NCBI GenBank assembly: GCA_964528155.1
Contig: CAZGRL010000006.1
Span: forward strand, 1-64,000
Origin: G001797105 sp964528155
GTDB lineage: Bacteria > Chloroflexota > Anaerolineae > Anaerolineales > E44-bin32
Direction of reading: 5' to 3'
DNA: 64,000 nt
Below, piece after piece: positions 1 through 8,198 of this stretch. The position numbers and the translations under genes were made by a program. Positions within the stretch are counted from its first letter, which is position 1, and the number at the start of each line of letters is the position of its first letter. Below the pieces are notes generated by a model, which ran no database searches, was not told the DNA's origin, and saw nothing but the letters and a program-made list of their open reading frames with translations.

Positions 1-268
1 GATCGCCGATCCCGGCGGCGTGGTTGTAGACCAGGTACCTTTGGAATTCCTTAACCTGCTCTTCATTGAGTATCACCTCTGAAAACTCACCAATGCCCGT
101 ATTGGTGCCGTACATGATCTCGTGGTTGGCGAGTTTCTCCTCCAGCATGGCACGGCAGCCACGGATTCTCTCCAGCGCCTCGGGAGACAGCGCCACCTTT
201 TCATTGTCCCGGGCAATCGCAACCAGGTTTTCAGTCGTGAGGGACGAGCCATCGAGCATGAGTGTCAT
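1..268 (-). CDS. Aromatic amino-acid lyase (HAL/PAL family), N-terminal 89 residues, cut by the window edge
   Basis: Reading the minus strand from the ATG at 268 gives an open frame that runs off the left edge. It carries the family N-terminal landmarks YGTNTGIGEFSE (catalytic-loop Tyr, and the Gly-rich NTG.G motif) and NHAAGIG. A strong ribosome site (GGGAGG) sits six bases before the ATG, so the start is well supported. The family removes ammonia from His, Phe or Tyr using an MIO cofactor formed from an Ala-Ser-Gly triad, which would lie outside the window. Members also include aminomutases and ergothionase, a trimethylammonia-lyase, so the substrate cannot be called from this fragment. The nearest upstream gene on the same strand is the MttB-family methyltransferase about 1 kb away. 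The family call is firm; the exact enzyme is open. Confidence 0.8.
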   Translation of the reverse strand, partial: MTLMLDGSSLTTENLVAIARDNEKVALSPEALERIRGCRAMLEEKLANHEIMYGTNTGIGEFSEVILNEEQVKEFQRYLVYNHAAGIGD

Positions 269-1145
269 GAAGATCCTCCCCAGGCATTCATCGCGGAATT
301 GGCCGCCGAAGCCTCAATCTTTGCCAACGATCAGCCGTTGAGCCGGGTGTCTCGGCAGCGATGATAGACTGGCCGGTGCGGCAGGGGTGCAGCTACTTTC
401 CCCCTAAGAGGCCGGTGGCCCGTAAACCTGTGGCGCGTTTCGACCTGCAAGTCGTCATTGGCGCCGCTCCAATACTCTTAGCTTCGAGCCGATTGCCAAG
501 CCACCTCCCCTGTTATTTTCCCGCCTTGCTTACACGGTCATCATAGGGAGTGCCGGCATTGACCTCAAGTGTCTTTGGTCACCGCTGTTTACAACCCCGA
601 GCAGGCATGGATCCGAGAATATGGTGAACTGGGTGCCCCCCTTTAGGTCGGCTAGGAATCGATCTCCGGTCCAATCCGGGCCACTCAATGCGTCATAACA
701 GCGGGGAACTGGGCCTTTTCTACGGGATCACAATCGCGCCGGCCGGCTCTTTTCCTGAACCCCTTGAATCAAGACGGCACGCCAAGTATCGTTGCGCCAA
801 TTCATAGAAATCCAAGGCCGGACAGCGCGCACCAATTCGCCTGGCGTCCAAGTGCACCGCGATGGAAGCCGGGAGCCGAGCGCCTTGATCAGCCCTAAGT
901 CATTCTTGCCGTCGGATTAGGTATCAGCTTGCCCGTCCTGGCATCGCCCGGGGGTGGGTCTCACACTTCCAGGACACCCGACGGCTGATGGCCGTTCGGC
1001 GCACCTGGCCCTTATTGTCGGCTCAGGCCACCGCCTGCTCAACTTCGGCGAGGGGATGGCCATCAGACAATCGGCGGGCGCCGCTGGCGCGCCCATGACA
1101 GGGACGCTATTCATTTGACTGGGCTACATGAGGCCGTACAAAGTG
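269..1145. other. Gene-poor stretch, no supported coding region
   Basis: Open frames here are short and lack ribosome sites or recognisable motifs. One plus-strand frame ending near 1114 reads like protein for about 60 codons but has a stop close upstream and no credible start. The stretch could be decayed sequence between the lyase and the tRNA-like repeat. I saw no RNA gene, long hairpin or clear promoter in it. Confidence 0.5.
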
Positions 1146-1237
1146 AAAAGCGCCCTCTCGGGCGCTTTCTCTTAAGGTAGCAGGGCTAGGATTCCCTAGC
1201 CGGCCCGCAAGCGCAGGCGAACCTTAGACCTTCAGGT
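1146..1237 (-). pseudogene. Broken copy of the 3' half of tRNA-fMet with its terminator (direct repeat of 2774-2846)
   Basis: The first 21 bases repeat exactly the terminator hairpin that follows the intact tRNA-fMet at 2774. After that come a near-identical T-arm strand (1177-1195) and, following an inserted segment of about 22 bases (1196-1217), the remaining T-loop, variable region and anticodon-stem sequence (1218-1237, 18 of 20 bases as in 2827-2846). The 5' half of the tRNA is absent, so this cannot be functional. The two copies flank the MttB-family gene. This could be an integration scar at a tRNA 3' end or the remains of a tRNA duplication. Confidence 0.75.
1147..1166 (-). terminator. 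Terminator hairpin of the tRNA-fMet fragment
   Basis: GCGCCC and GGGCGC pair around a four-base loop, followed on the minus strand by TTTT. It is identical to the hairpin after the intact tRNA and would also terminate transcripts from the methyltransferase gene at 1324-2739. Confidence 0.7.
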
Positions 1238-1323
1238 CTTTCGACGCACGCGCCTTGCTCCTGGACTATCGTCGCAGTCCACGGAGACACGATCGGACTC
1301 AGATGCGATACGGTCCGTCGCAT

Positions 1324-2739
1324 TCACCCCAGCGTGTGCTCCGCCGCCGCAAGGATGCGATCCAACTCACGTTCTTGCGTTCCGTCCAGTGGCTCTACCT
1401 CATGCCCCTCCAACAAGCGGCGTGCTACCTCTCGAGCTCGATCGACAAGCCCCGTGTGCCCTTCTTTCTCCCATAGATCCATGTTCCGTCGATCCGCTAG
1501 TTCCGGGATCAGGATCTCGCCGGACCCGAGCAGCTCCACCGTGTGCCTTTCCCCAAGGAAGTTGCGCGGGCCTTCCACAACGTTGTTGATAACCTGCAAC
1601 GCCAGTGAGTATTCGTCCACCCTTACCCCTTGGATCACTCTACGCACAGTCGCTACGATCTCGTTATCGCACACCATCTGAGCGTATGAACCGACCACGC
1701 CGCCGGAAGTCTCACCGATGCCGGATAGCTCGTCCGCGCCCGCCAGCGCCGGCAACAAAGCATTGAGACACCGTTCGTAGCCGTTCTGTAGGCCCAACCC
1801 ATGTGCGTTCGTCGCCATTCCGTAGACGTTCACCGGAAGTCCATAGCGGTGACCGAGTTGGACCGTCGCTGCCGAAGCAAGCCCCGCCTCCGGGCATCCG
1901 TCCACCGCCAACCCTGTCCTCGGTTCGATGAAAGCGATCCGTCCACAGTAGAGAATGGGCAGCTTGGGACGTATCAGCTGGAGCAAGACGATCGAGCCAA
2001 GAAGCTCTGCATTCTGCTGGACGAGAGCTCCGGCGATGGACAAGGGCGCGGTCGCACCAGCGATCGGGCATGGTAGGGGCCCGAAAGGGATATTGAGCCT
2101 AGCCGCCTCAATCATTGCCTCAACATGCCGGTCCGGAAAGGTCAGAGGACTCAGGGGAGACACAGCAAGCGTGAGGTGCTCGCTCGGATTGCCGAACACC
2201 TCCACCATGTCGGCTAGCATGCGCACTTCCGCTGCGGACTGCACTCCTGGTCCATGAAGTGGCTTAGCGGTGTTCGGAAGAGTGTGGCGGTACATCGCCA
2301 GAGACATGATCGGCCCAGGCACATCCTGCGGCGTGAAGAACGGTGTGACCGTCGTGACGCCGTCGAGCGCGTCCAACAGTCGCGCGCTGTCCCGCACATC
2401 TTGAACCATCGCCGCTCGATGCTGGTTGCGCTCGTCATCATAGACGGCACGCGCCCCACCAAGGTTGTGCCAATGCAGTTTGTCTCCCCCGAGCCGCGCT
2501 ACCAGCCCTCCGCGCCCTCGGAGAGCAACCGTAGATGGACACTGAGCGAGCGACTGTTCGACAAGTTCTGGAGGGATCTTGACCCGATCTCCGTCTATTC
2601 GCCCACCGCCTGCGTGCAGGACCTCTCGCCCCTCCGGCTGGGTCAACCCGATGCCTGTGTCTTCCAGGACACGCAATGTGGTTCGGTGTATCTGGGAAAG
2701 ATCGTCTTCCGAAAGTGGGCTCCATAGTCTCATAGACAT
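1324..2739 (-). CDS. MttB-family (COG5598) trimethylamine/betaine corrinoid methyltransferase, non-pyrrolysine type
   Basis: The roughly 470-residue product has the length and character of the MttB superfamily. It opens with LSEDDLSQIHRTTLRVLEDTG, followed by a TIM-barrel-like body with PCPIAGATAPLSIAGALVQQ. Family members move a methyl group from quaternary or tertiary amines to a corrinoid protein. The frame has no internal TAG, so it does not encode the pyrrolysine of true MttB; non-Pyl members such as MtgB use glycine betaine. The start is unclear: GTG at 2742, ATG at 2739 and ATG at 2733 are all in frame and none has a good ribosome site. No corrinoid protein or reactivase gene is nearby. 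The gene lies alone between two tRNA-fMet sequences, which suggests insertion. Substrate is unknown. Confidence 0.85.
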   Translation of the reverse strand: MSMRLWSPLSEDDLSQIHRTTLRVLEDTGIGLTQPEGREVLHAGGGRIDGDRVKIPPELVEQSLAQCPSTVALRGRGGLVARLGGDKLHWHNLGGARAVYDDERNQHRAAMVQDVRDSARLLDALDGVTTVTPFFTPQDVPGPIMSLAMYRHTLPNTAKPLHGPGVQSAAEVRMLADMVEVFGNPSEHLTLAVSPLSPLTFPDRHVEAMIEAARLNIPFGPLPCPIAGATAPLSIAGALVQQNAELLGSIVLLQLIRPKLPILYCGRIAFIEPRTGLAVDGCPEAGLASAATVQLGHRYGLPVNVYGMATNAHGLGLQNGYERCLNALLPALAGADELSGIGETSGGVVGSYAQMVCDNEIVATVRRVIQGVRVDEYSLALQVINNVVEGPRNFLGERHTVELLGSGEILIPELADRRNMDLWEKEGHTGLVDRAREVARRLLEGHEVEPLDGTQERELDRILAAAEHTLG

Positions 2740-2774
2740 CACCCAATCTGGGCTGCTCGATACGGCTCAATTAG

Positions 2775-2794
2775 AAAAGCGCCCTCTCGGGCGC
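2775..2794 (-). terminator. Terminator of tRNA-fMet
   Basis: GCGCCC and GGGCGC arms with a GAGA loop on the minus strand, followed by TTTT. It lies 16 bases beyond the tRNA 3' end. Confidence 0.8.
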
Positions 2795-2810
2795 CTTCTT
2801 TCTTACAAGG

Positions 2811-2882
2811 TAGCGGGGCTAGGATTCGAACCTAGGACCTTCAGGTTATGAGCCTGACGAGCTGCCACTGCTCCACCCCGCA
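2811..2882 (-). tRNA. tRNA-Met(CAT), initiator type
   Basis: The minus strand folds into a complete cloverleaf: 7-bp acceptor, GAGC/GCTC D stem, anticodon stem TCAGG/CCTGA around loop CTCATAA, 5-bp T stem CTAGG/CCTAG with loop TTCGAAT. Initiator features are the unpaired 1-72 position (T and T) and the A11-U24 pair of the D stem. The anticodon stem has AGG/CCT where most bacterial initiators have GGG/CCC. CCA is not encoded (CCT follows the discriminator base). Confidence 0.92.
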
Positions 2883-2939
2883 GCGGTTGCCTTGGAGACG
2901 GTGCGGATTATAACAGCCGCCTATGCGAGCGTCAAGCAG

Positions 2940-3326
2940 TCAGTCTCCGAAGAGCAGCGCCCACCATACCTCCCACCTGGTTGGCGAGCTTTGTACCGTC
3001 GAAGGGGCGGGTGTGGGCGTCGGTTGCGAGCCCTGCGGGGCGATCGGGACAACCAGCTTCTCACTCTGGCCGACCATCTTGGCCTCGCCCCTCGCCCACT
3101 CCTCCACCATCCCCTCGCTCGTCGCCACGGCGACCTGAGTCTGCAAGCTCGCCTGATCTCCTTCCAGGGCCTGTACCTGAGTGCCCAACAGTCTGGCGTC
3201 GCGTTCGAGCCGACGCGCATCCGCCATCCTTCGGGTGAGATCACCCAGGATGAACACGCCGATCACAGCCAGGATCGCCAGAAGAATGCTCGAGAGTCTT
3301 GGGCCCTTGGTCAGATCGCCTCCCAT
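2940..3326 (-). CDS. FtsB/DivIC-like septum formation initiator family protein
   Basis: This 128-residue protein has a short basic N-terminus, one membrane segment (about residues 13-29) and a coiled coil with heptad-like spacing (about 33-65). Next comes a segment WARGEAKMVGQSEKLVVPI, which matches the conserved end of FtsB/DivIC domains, and then a Pro/Thr-rich tail. FtsB-type proteins bridge the divisome between FtsQ/DivIB and FtsL and control FtsWI. The promoter at 3335-3363 ends eight bases before the ATG, so the mRNA is probably leaderless. It lies between two tRNA genes on the same strand, downstream of smc. The family assignment rests on architecture and the short motif. Confidence 0.75.
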   Translation of the reverse strand: MGGDLTKGPRLSSILLAILAVIGVFILGDLTRRMADARRLERDARLLGTQVQALEGDQASLQTQVAVATSEGMVEEWARGEAKMVGQSEKLVVPIAPQGSQPTPTPAPSTVQSSPTRWEVWWALLFGD

Positions 3327-3334
3327 TCTGCGTC

Positions 3335-3363
3335 ATCTTACCCGCCCAGGCCGCACGCTGCAA
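3335..3363 (-). promoter_or_regulatory. Promoter of the FtsB-like gene
   Basis: On the minus strand TTGCAG (3358-3363) and TAAGAT (3335-3340) are separated by 17 bases. The -10 ends 8 nt before the ATG at 3326, leaving essentially no 5' leader. Confidence 0.6.
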
Positions 3364-3421
3364 GCCGCAGCAAGATCCGTGCCCAAGCGTCAAGGCTCCG
3401 GGAGCCTAATACACGCCAACC

Positions 3422-3446
3422 AAAAAGCAGCCCCTGTCGGGGCTGC
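3422..3446 (-). terminator. Terminator of tRNA-Leu
   Basis: Perfect 8-bp stem GCAGCCCC/GGGGCTGC with a four-base loop, followed by TTTTT on the minus strand, just past the tRNA 3' end. Confidence 0.85.
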
Positions 3447-3449
3447 CGA

Positions 3450-3534
3450 TGCCGAAGGGGGGATTTGAACCCCCACGAGCGTAATGCTCACTGCGCCCTG
3501 AACGCAGCGCGTCTGCCAATTCCGCCACTTCGGC
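3450..3534 (-). tRNA. tRNA-Leu(CAG)
   Basis: The 85-nt minus-strand sequence starts GCCGAAG and ends CTTCGGC plus A. It has a long variable arm typical of class II tRNAs, anticodon stem CTGCG/CGCAG with loop TTCAGGG (anticodon CAG), and T loop TTCAAAT. CCA is not encoded. Confidence 0.93.
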
Positions 3535-3606
3535 GTTGAAGACTATTCTACTTTATCCGGGATTACTGTCAACGCCGTGTCGCCACGCTCGGCCGCAGAG
3601 AGGAGC

Positions 3607-3661
3607 AGGCAGGGTGAAGGGCGTGGGGAAGCTGTGCTTCCCCACGCCCTTCACCCTGCCT
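3607..3661. repeat. Perfect 26-bp inverted repeat with 3-nt loop
   Basis: Arms 3607-3632 and 3636-3661 are perfectly complementary around TGT. It lies between the end of smc and tRNA-Leu. It could end smc transcription, but on the minus strand it is not followed by a T-tract and the stem is far longer than the ordinary terminators in this window (6-8 bp). Confidence 0.85.
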
Positions 3662-3689
3662 TTACATGCTTGTGGGCCGGAGAGCCCAG

Positions 3690-6600
3690 CTATGCCGCGA
3701 CCTCGCGTGCCGCTTCATCCAGCTTGAGGCTGATCACCTTGCTGACGCTGTCAGGCCCCATGCTGATGCCGTAGACAACTTCCGCTGCTTGAACCGTCTG
3801 CCGGTTGTGAGTGATGATCAGGAATTGCGTCTGCGCCGAAAGCTCCCTTAGCAGATCGCGGAACCGGGACACGTTTGCTTCATCCAACATGGCGTCGACT
3901 TCATCCAGAATGCAGAAAGGTGTCGGGGAGACCCGCAGCAACGAGAACACAAGCGCGCACGCCGTCAGACTGCGTTCCCCGCCCGAGAGCATCGAAAGCC
4001 CTTGCTCGCGCCTGCCGGGGAGTCTGGCCTCGATGTCGATCCCAGTCAGATTCAAATCCTGCGGATCGGTCAGCGTCAGGCGCACCGACCCTCCACCGAA
4101 CAACCGCGTGAACGTCTCCCGAAAGGCCGTGGCCACAGCGTCAAAGGTTTGGCGGAAGCGGTGCTCCATCAACTGGTCAAGCTCGGTGATGACCTCCTGA
4201 AGGTGCACCTCGGCTCGCTTCAGGTCGTCGACCTGAGTGGTGAGGAACTCGACGCGTTCTTTCACTTCAGCATGTTCGCGGCGCGCTTCCGGACTGACGG
4301 CGCCCATGCGCCGCAACTGGTTTCGCAATCGATTGACTTGCGCCTCAAGTTCAAGCGGAAGTTCATCGACTCGGGGCAAACGTTCGACCAGCCCCTCAAA
4401 TGGAAGAGGCTCCTGCCCTACCAGCGTTTCCCCAAAGTCGAACGCCACCAGGCCGAAATCGTCTTCTATGCGTCGCTTGAGCGCCGATAGTTCCTCTTCT
4501 CTGCGTGCGAGCTCGATCTGGGCCTGGGAGTAGACCTGTTCCGCCGATTGCAGATCGATCCGGGCTCGTGATTCCTTCTCTTCAAGGGCGGCGCGCTCAC
4601 TCTCGGCGGCGGACAAGCCTTCATTCACCGCCTGCATGCGCGAATTCAACTCGGCCAGCTTGGCCTCGATCGCCTGTAGCCCACCTTCCGTCTCGCCAAT
4701 CGAAGCGGACAGATGTTCTTGCTCCGCGGCCGCGGCCTCGATCTGCTCTTTCCAGCGTGCCCTCTCTTGATTTCGCCGTTCAAGACGCTCAGACAGATCT
4801 GTGATACGCGAATTGATTTCTTCCACCGACCTCTGGATGACTTGCAGCTGGGCCTCGGCTTCGACTATTTCAAGCGGACGGTGTGTTTGGACGGCCGCAA
4901 CTGCATCGACCGCCACCTTGAGCTCCTCAGCAAGCCTGGCGTTCTGCGTCTCCAGGGCCGAACCTTGCTCGAGCAGGCCGCGTCGGTCTTGCTCCATCCG
5001 CGCCTCTTCGTCCAGCAACGTGCTGTGGATGTTCTTCAACTGCTCGACATTCCGGAGGGCAGCCTCTTGTCCCATGGCCGCCTTGCCTTGCCTCAGACGA
5101 GCCTCCCGCTCTCCTTCTTTGGCTACCTCGAGGTTATGCTGGGCTTCTTCGTGTGCCGATCGAAGAGATGGCAACCTGGACGCCAGGGCGGCGTGCCTGC
5201 TCTCAGCGTCCTTCAAGGCCTCCTCAGCCTCGTGTAGCTCGGCCTCGGCGTGCGCCCGTGCCTGCTCGTCCACGCGTGCCGCTCCAGCTCCAATGATCAC
5301 ATGACCCGCTGGATGGAAGACATCACCCGTAAGTGTCACCAGGCGGGAATCTGCCGGCAACATCCCGGCAATACGCCGGGCGGCCGCACGGTTCCGGACG
5401 ACAAGGGTTCGGCCGAGAAGCAGGTTGATGGCCTGGCGGTACGCGTCCGGGGCACGGACCAGCTCCGCGGCGTTCCCGAGACAATCCGGATCCTCGATCG
5501 GGTCAAGCCGGGGCTGGAGCCTGAGCTCATCCAGCGGGAGCAGCGCCGCAGATCCCTCCCGGGATCCCTCGGCCAACCAACCGAGCGCGGCATCGACATC
5601 ACCGATGCCACGAAACGCCAAGGCATCTCGAAACTCTCCAAGAGCGGCGATGATGGCTGTCCGGGTATCCCCGGACGTGTCGATCACCTGGCTGAGCTTG
5701 CCGATCCATCCGCCGAATTCGCCCCGGCCTGCAGCTTCGGCCAGGCTGGCTTTGAGATCGGGCGCGCCTTCTTCGGTGGCCCTAAGCGTGTCCAGTCTTG
5801 CTTTGAGCGCCGCCCGTTGGATGCGCGCTTCGGCCACCTCGCGGGTGAGCCGATCCAACTGATCCTGTGCCCGCGTGACCTGATCGCGCGCTGAAGTGAG
5901 TATCTCGCTCGCCCGGCGAACGGCTGCCTCGACTTTGCTCAGCAGGCTTTGCCCGGCACCTGCGGCAGATTCCGCCCTGCGCAGGTCCTGCTCGCCACTT
6001 TCGATGGAGGCCTCCAGATCCTTTCGTCGACGGAGGCTCGTTTGCATCTGATCGTCGAACTGGCGCAATCTGCCCGCCCATTCGGATCGCTGCGAACTCA
6101 CGCTTTCCAGGGCACGCCTCGCCAGGGCCTCCCTTTGCTCCAATACTTCTCGATCTTCGCTGCTCATGGCGCCGCCGGCGCGAAGGTCCTCCATCGCACG
6201 CCGGGCATCTTCCAGCCCGCTCACCTGACGAGCGCTCTCGGCATGTTCTTCTTCCATTCGGCCTGTCAGCGTCAGGATCGATGTTTCTAGCAAGGACAGT
6301 TCGGAGGATGCGTGGTCGCTCTGGTCGGCCAGCCAGGTCTTGCGCTCCTGTGCCACGACCAGGCGCTTCCCCTGCACTTCCCGTTCCGCATACAGGGTCG
6401 AGAGATCTTGAGACAGGGACTGCAGCTCGCCGCGGAGCTGGGCCAACCGGCCGCGGACCGTCGCCAACTCGCGATCGTATTCCGCCTGTCCATCGCGCAA
6501 TCGGTCGCGACTGCCGCCCAGCTCATCCACTCGTTCTCGGGCCGAGTCCAGGAGCTGGACCTGCCGGAACCAGTGGTAGCCGTGCCAGACTCGCAGGCCA

Positions 6601-7295
6601 GCTTCAAGATCCTCCTTGACCCTATCGTAGTCTTGGGCCAATGTCGCCTGGCGCTCCAGGCTTCGCAGTCGAGGGCGAAGCTCGCCCAGGATGTCTCGGA
6701 CCCGCTCGAGGTTGTGCCGCGTCGACTCCAGGCGGCGCAACGCCTCTTCCCTTCGACCCCGATAAAGCCCGAGCCCGGCCGCTTCCTCAAACAGCCGGCG
6801 TCGCTCCTCCGCCTTGAGGGACAGCGCCGCATCCACCAGGCCCTGTCCGATGATGGTGTACGTCCGCTCGGCCAGCCCACATTGGGCGAGCAGCTCAGAC
6901 ACATCACGCAGACGAACACGCTGGCCGTTGAGAAGGTATTCGTTCTGACCGTCCCGATATGCGCGGCGTCCGATGCTCACCTCATCAAAGTCAATCGGCA
7001 GCCAGCCGTCAGCGTTGTCAAAGGTGATCGCCGCCGAGGCCATGCTCGCGCGCGATCGGGCCTCCGACCCGGAGAAGATCATGTCTTCGGTGCGCTTGCC
7101 TCTCAGCAAGCTGTAGGATTGCTCACCCAGGACCCAGCGGATGGAGTCGGCGATGTTGGACTTGCCCGAGCCGTTCGGGCCGACGATCGCCGTGATCGTC
7201 GGCGCAAACTCGAAGACGATCTTGCTGGCAAAGGTCTTGTAGCCTTGCAGCTCGAGGTATTTGAGGCGCGGGGTAGATTGGGCAGTCGGCGTCAA
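3690..7295 (-). CDS. smc: Chromosome segregation ATPase SMC
   Basis: The 1201-residue protein has the full SMC layout. An N-terminal ATPase half carries Walker A GPNGSGKS (about residues 39-46), followed by long coiled coils either side of a hinge with FGGWIGKLSQV and GAGAARVDEQ (about 520-680). The C-terminal half carries the LSGGERSLTACAL signature and Walker B FCILDEVDAMLD. It forms the condensin ring that organises and separates chromosomes; its ScpA/ScpB partners are not in the window. The reading frame opens with TTG at 7295 and no nearer ATG precedes the conserved LKYLELQGYKTF, so a TTG start is likely. It follows rnc by four bases, so the two are co-transcribed. Confidence 0.97.
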   Translation of the reverse strand: MTPTAQSTPRLKYLELQGYKTFASKIVFEFAPTITAIVGPNGSGKSNIADSIRWVLGEQSYSLLRGKRTEDMIFSGSEARSRASMASAAITFDNADGWLPIDFDEVSIGRRAYRDGQNEYLLNGQRVRLRDVSELLAQCGLAERTYTIIGQGLVDAALSLKAEERRRLFEEAAGLGLYRGRREEALRRLESTRHNLERVRDILGELRPRLRSLERQATLAQDYDRVKEDLEAGLRVWHGYHWFRQVQLLDSARERVDELGGSRDRLRDGQAEYDRELATVRGRLAQLRGELQSLSQDLSTLYAEREVQGKRLVVAQERKTWLADQSDHASSELSLLETSILTLTGRMEEEHAESARQVSGLEDARRAMEDLRAGGAMSSEDREVLEQREALARRALESVSSQRSEWAGRLRQFDDQMQTSLRRRKDLEASIESGEQDLRRAESAAGAGQSLLSKVEAAVRRASEILTSARDQVTRAQDQLDRLTREVAEARIQRAALKARLDTLRATEEGAPDLKASLAEAAGRGEFGGWIGKLSQVIDTSGDTRTAIIAALGEFRDALAFRGIGDVDAALGWLAEGSREGSAALLPLDELRLQPRLDPIEDPDCLGNAAELVRAPDAYRQAINLLLGRTLVVRNRAAARRIAGMLPADSRLVTLTGDVFHPAGHVIIGAGAARVDEQARAHAEAELHEAEEALKDAESRHAALASRLPSLRSAHEEAQHNLEVAKEGEREARLRQGKAAMGQEAALRNVEQLKNIHSTLLDEEARMEQDRRGLLEQGSALETQNARLAEELKVAVDAVAAVQTHRPLEIVEAEAQLQVIQRSVEEINSRITDLSERLERRNQERARWKEQIEAAAAEQEHLSASIGETEGGLQAIEAKLAELNSRMQAVNEGLSAAESERAALEEKESRARIDLQSAEQVYSQAQIELARREEELSALKRRIEDDFGLVAFDFGETLVGQEPLPFEGLVERLPRVDELPLELEAQVNRLRNQLRRMGAVSPEARREHAEVKERVEFLTTQVDDLKRAEVHLQEVITELDQLMEHRFRQTFDAVATAFRETFTRLFGGGSVRLTLTDPQDLNLTGIDIEARLPGRREQGLSMLSGGERSLTACALVFSLLRVSPTPFCILDEVDAMLDEANVSRFRDLLRELSAQTQFLIITHNRQTVQAAEVVYGISMGPDSVSKVISLKLDEAAREVAA

Positions 7296-7299
7296 GGAT

Positions 7300-8001
7300 C
7301 TATCCTGTCGAATTGTGATTCATGGGTTGCCCGACCTTATTCAGCGCATCGGCGGCGGCATTCTGGGCGGCTTCCTGCTTGCTGTGCCCGTGTCCACGAC
7401 CGCGCACCTTACCCCCGACGTCCACATCCACGACGAACTCCCGGGCGTGGTCGGGACCGAACGCGTCGACGGTCGTGTAGCGCGGGGTTTCCCCAAGCTC
7501 AGCCTGAGCCCAAATCTGGAGTGAGCTTCGCGCATCGAGAAGCGCCTGATCATCGAGAATCGTCTTCGCCGCACGTTTGAGCCTCGGTTCGAGGAATTCG
7601 ACCAGCACCGGGTAGCCGCCGTCAAGATACAGGGCGCCAACCACGGCCTCAAACGCGGCGCATAAAAGTGCCGGCCGATCGCGTCCACCTGAAGATTCCT
7701 CCCCTCGACCGAGACGGAGCGCCTCCCCCAAATCCAGCTCACGGGCAAACTCCGCCAGCTGTTCGGTGCGGACCAGAGCCGAGCGCATCCGTGTCAGTTG
7801 CCCCTCATCCATCTCGGGGAAGTGATTGTAGAGCCAGGCGGCGACCAGGAAGTCGATCGCTGCGTCACCCAGGTACTCCAGACGCTCGTTGTCCTCCAGA
7901 GCTTCCGAGTGCTCGTTGACGAACGAGCGGTGCGTCAGCGCCCGACGCAACAAGCTGGCGTCCTCGAAAGGAAGATCAACCTTTCGGGTCGAATCAACCA
8001 T
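7300..8001 (-). CDS. rnc: Ribonuclease III
   Basis: At 233 residues it has the normal length. The signature NERLEYLGDAAIDF (from residue 38) contains the metal-binding Glu and Asp. The C-terminal third (SLQIWAQAELGETPRY to HSKQEAAQNAAADAL) is a double-stranded-RNA-binding domain. It cleaves structured rRNA precursors and duplex RNAs. It sits immediately upstream of smc and downstream of fabF on the same strand, a classic fabF-rnc-smc order but without the acpP that often lies between fabF and rnc. Confidence 0.97.
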   Translation of the reverse strand: MVDSTRKVDLPFEDASLLRRALTHRSFVNEHSEALEDNERLEYLGDAAIDFLVAAWLYNHFPEMDEGQLTRMRSALVRTEQLAEFARELDLGEALRLGRGEESSGGRDRPALLCAAFEAVVGALYLDGGYPVLVEFLEPRLKRAAKTILDDQALLDARSSLQIWAQAELGETPRYTTVDAFGPDHAREFVVDVDVGGKVRGRGHGHSKQEAAQNAAADALNKVGQPMNHNSTG

Positions 8002-8198
8002 ATTTATCCGGTTCCTTGAGTTGAACTTGGGGGACGCCGTGAACTCAGGGAGATCTGAGTTCGCCGCGTTCCACCAGTTCGTCTTCCCCTGCCACCCTGG
8101 GAGCCCGACCAGGCAGCGAGGCCTGCTAACGCCTCGGCCGCCCCGCGATCTGTCTCAACGGCGGCAATTCGATCCGTTTGTCCCAAACCGGGCCGATT

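Noticed and set aside
917..1114. Short open frames on both strands in the gene-poor stretch
   Set aside because: No ribosome site, no recognisable motif, and a stop immediately upstream of the plausible frame.
1324..2739. Pyrrolysine-containing trimethylamine methyltransferase
   Set aside because: There is no in-frame TAG in the gene, and no pyl genes are in the window.
6312..7580. 422-codon plus-strand frame across smc and rnc
   Set aside because: Antisense shadow of two conserved genes; composition without any fold signature.
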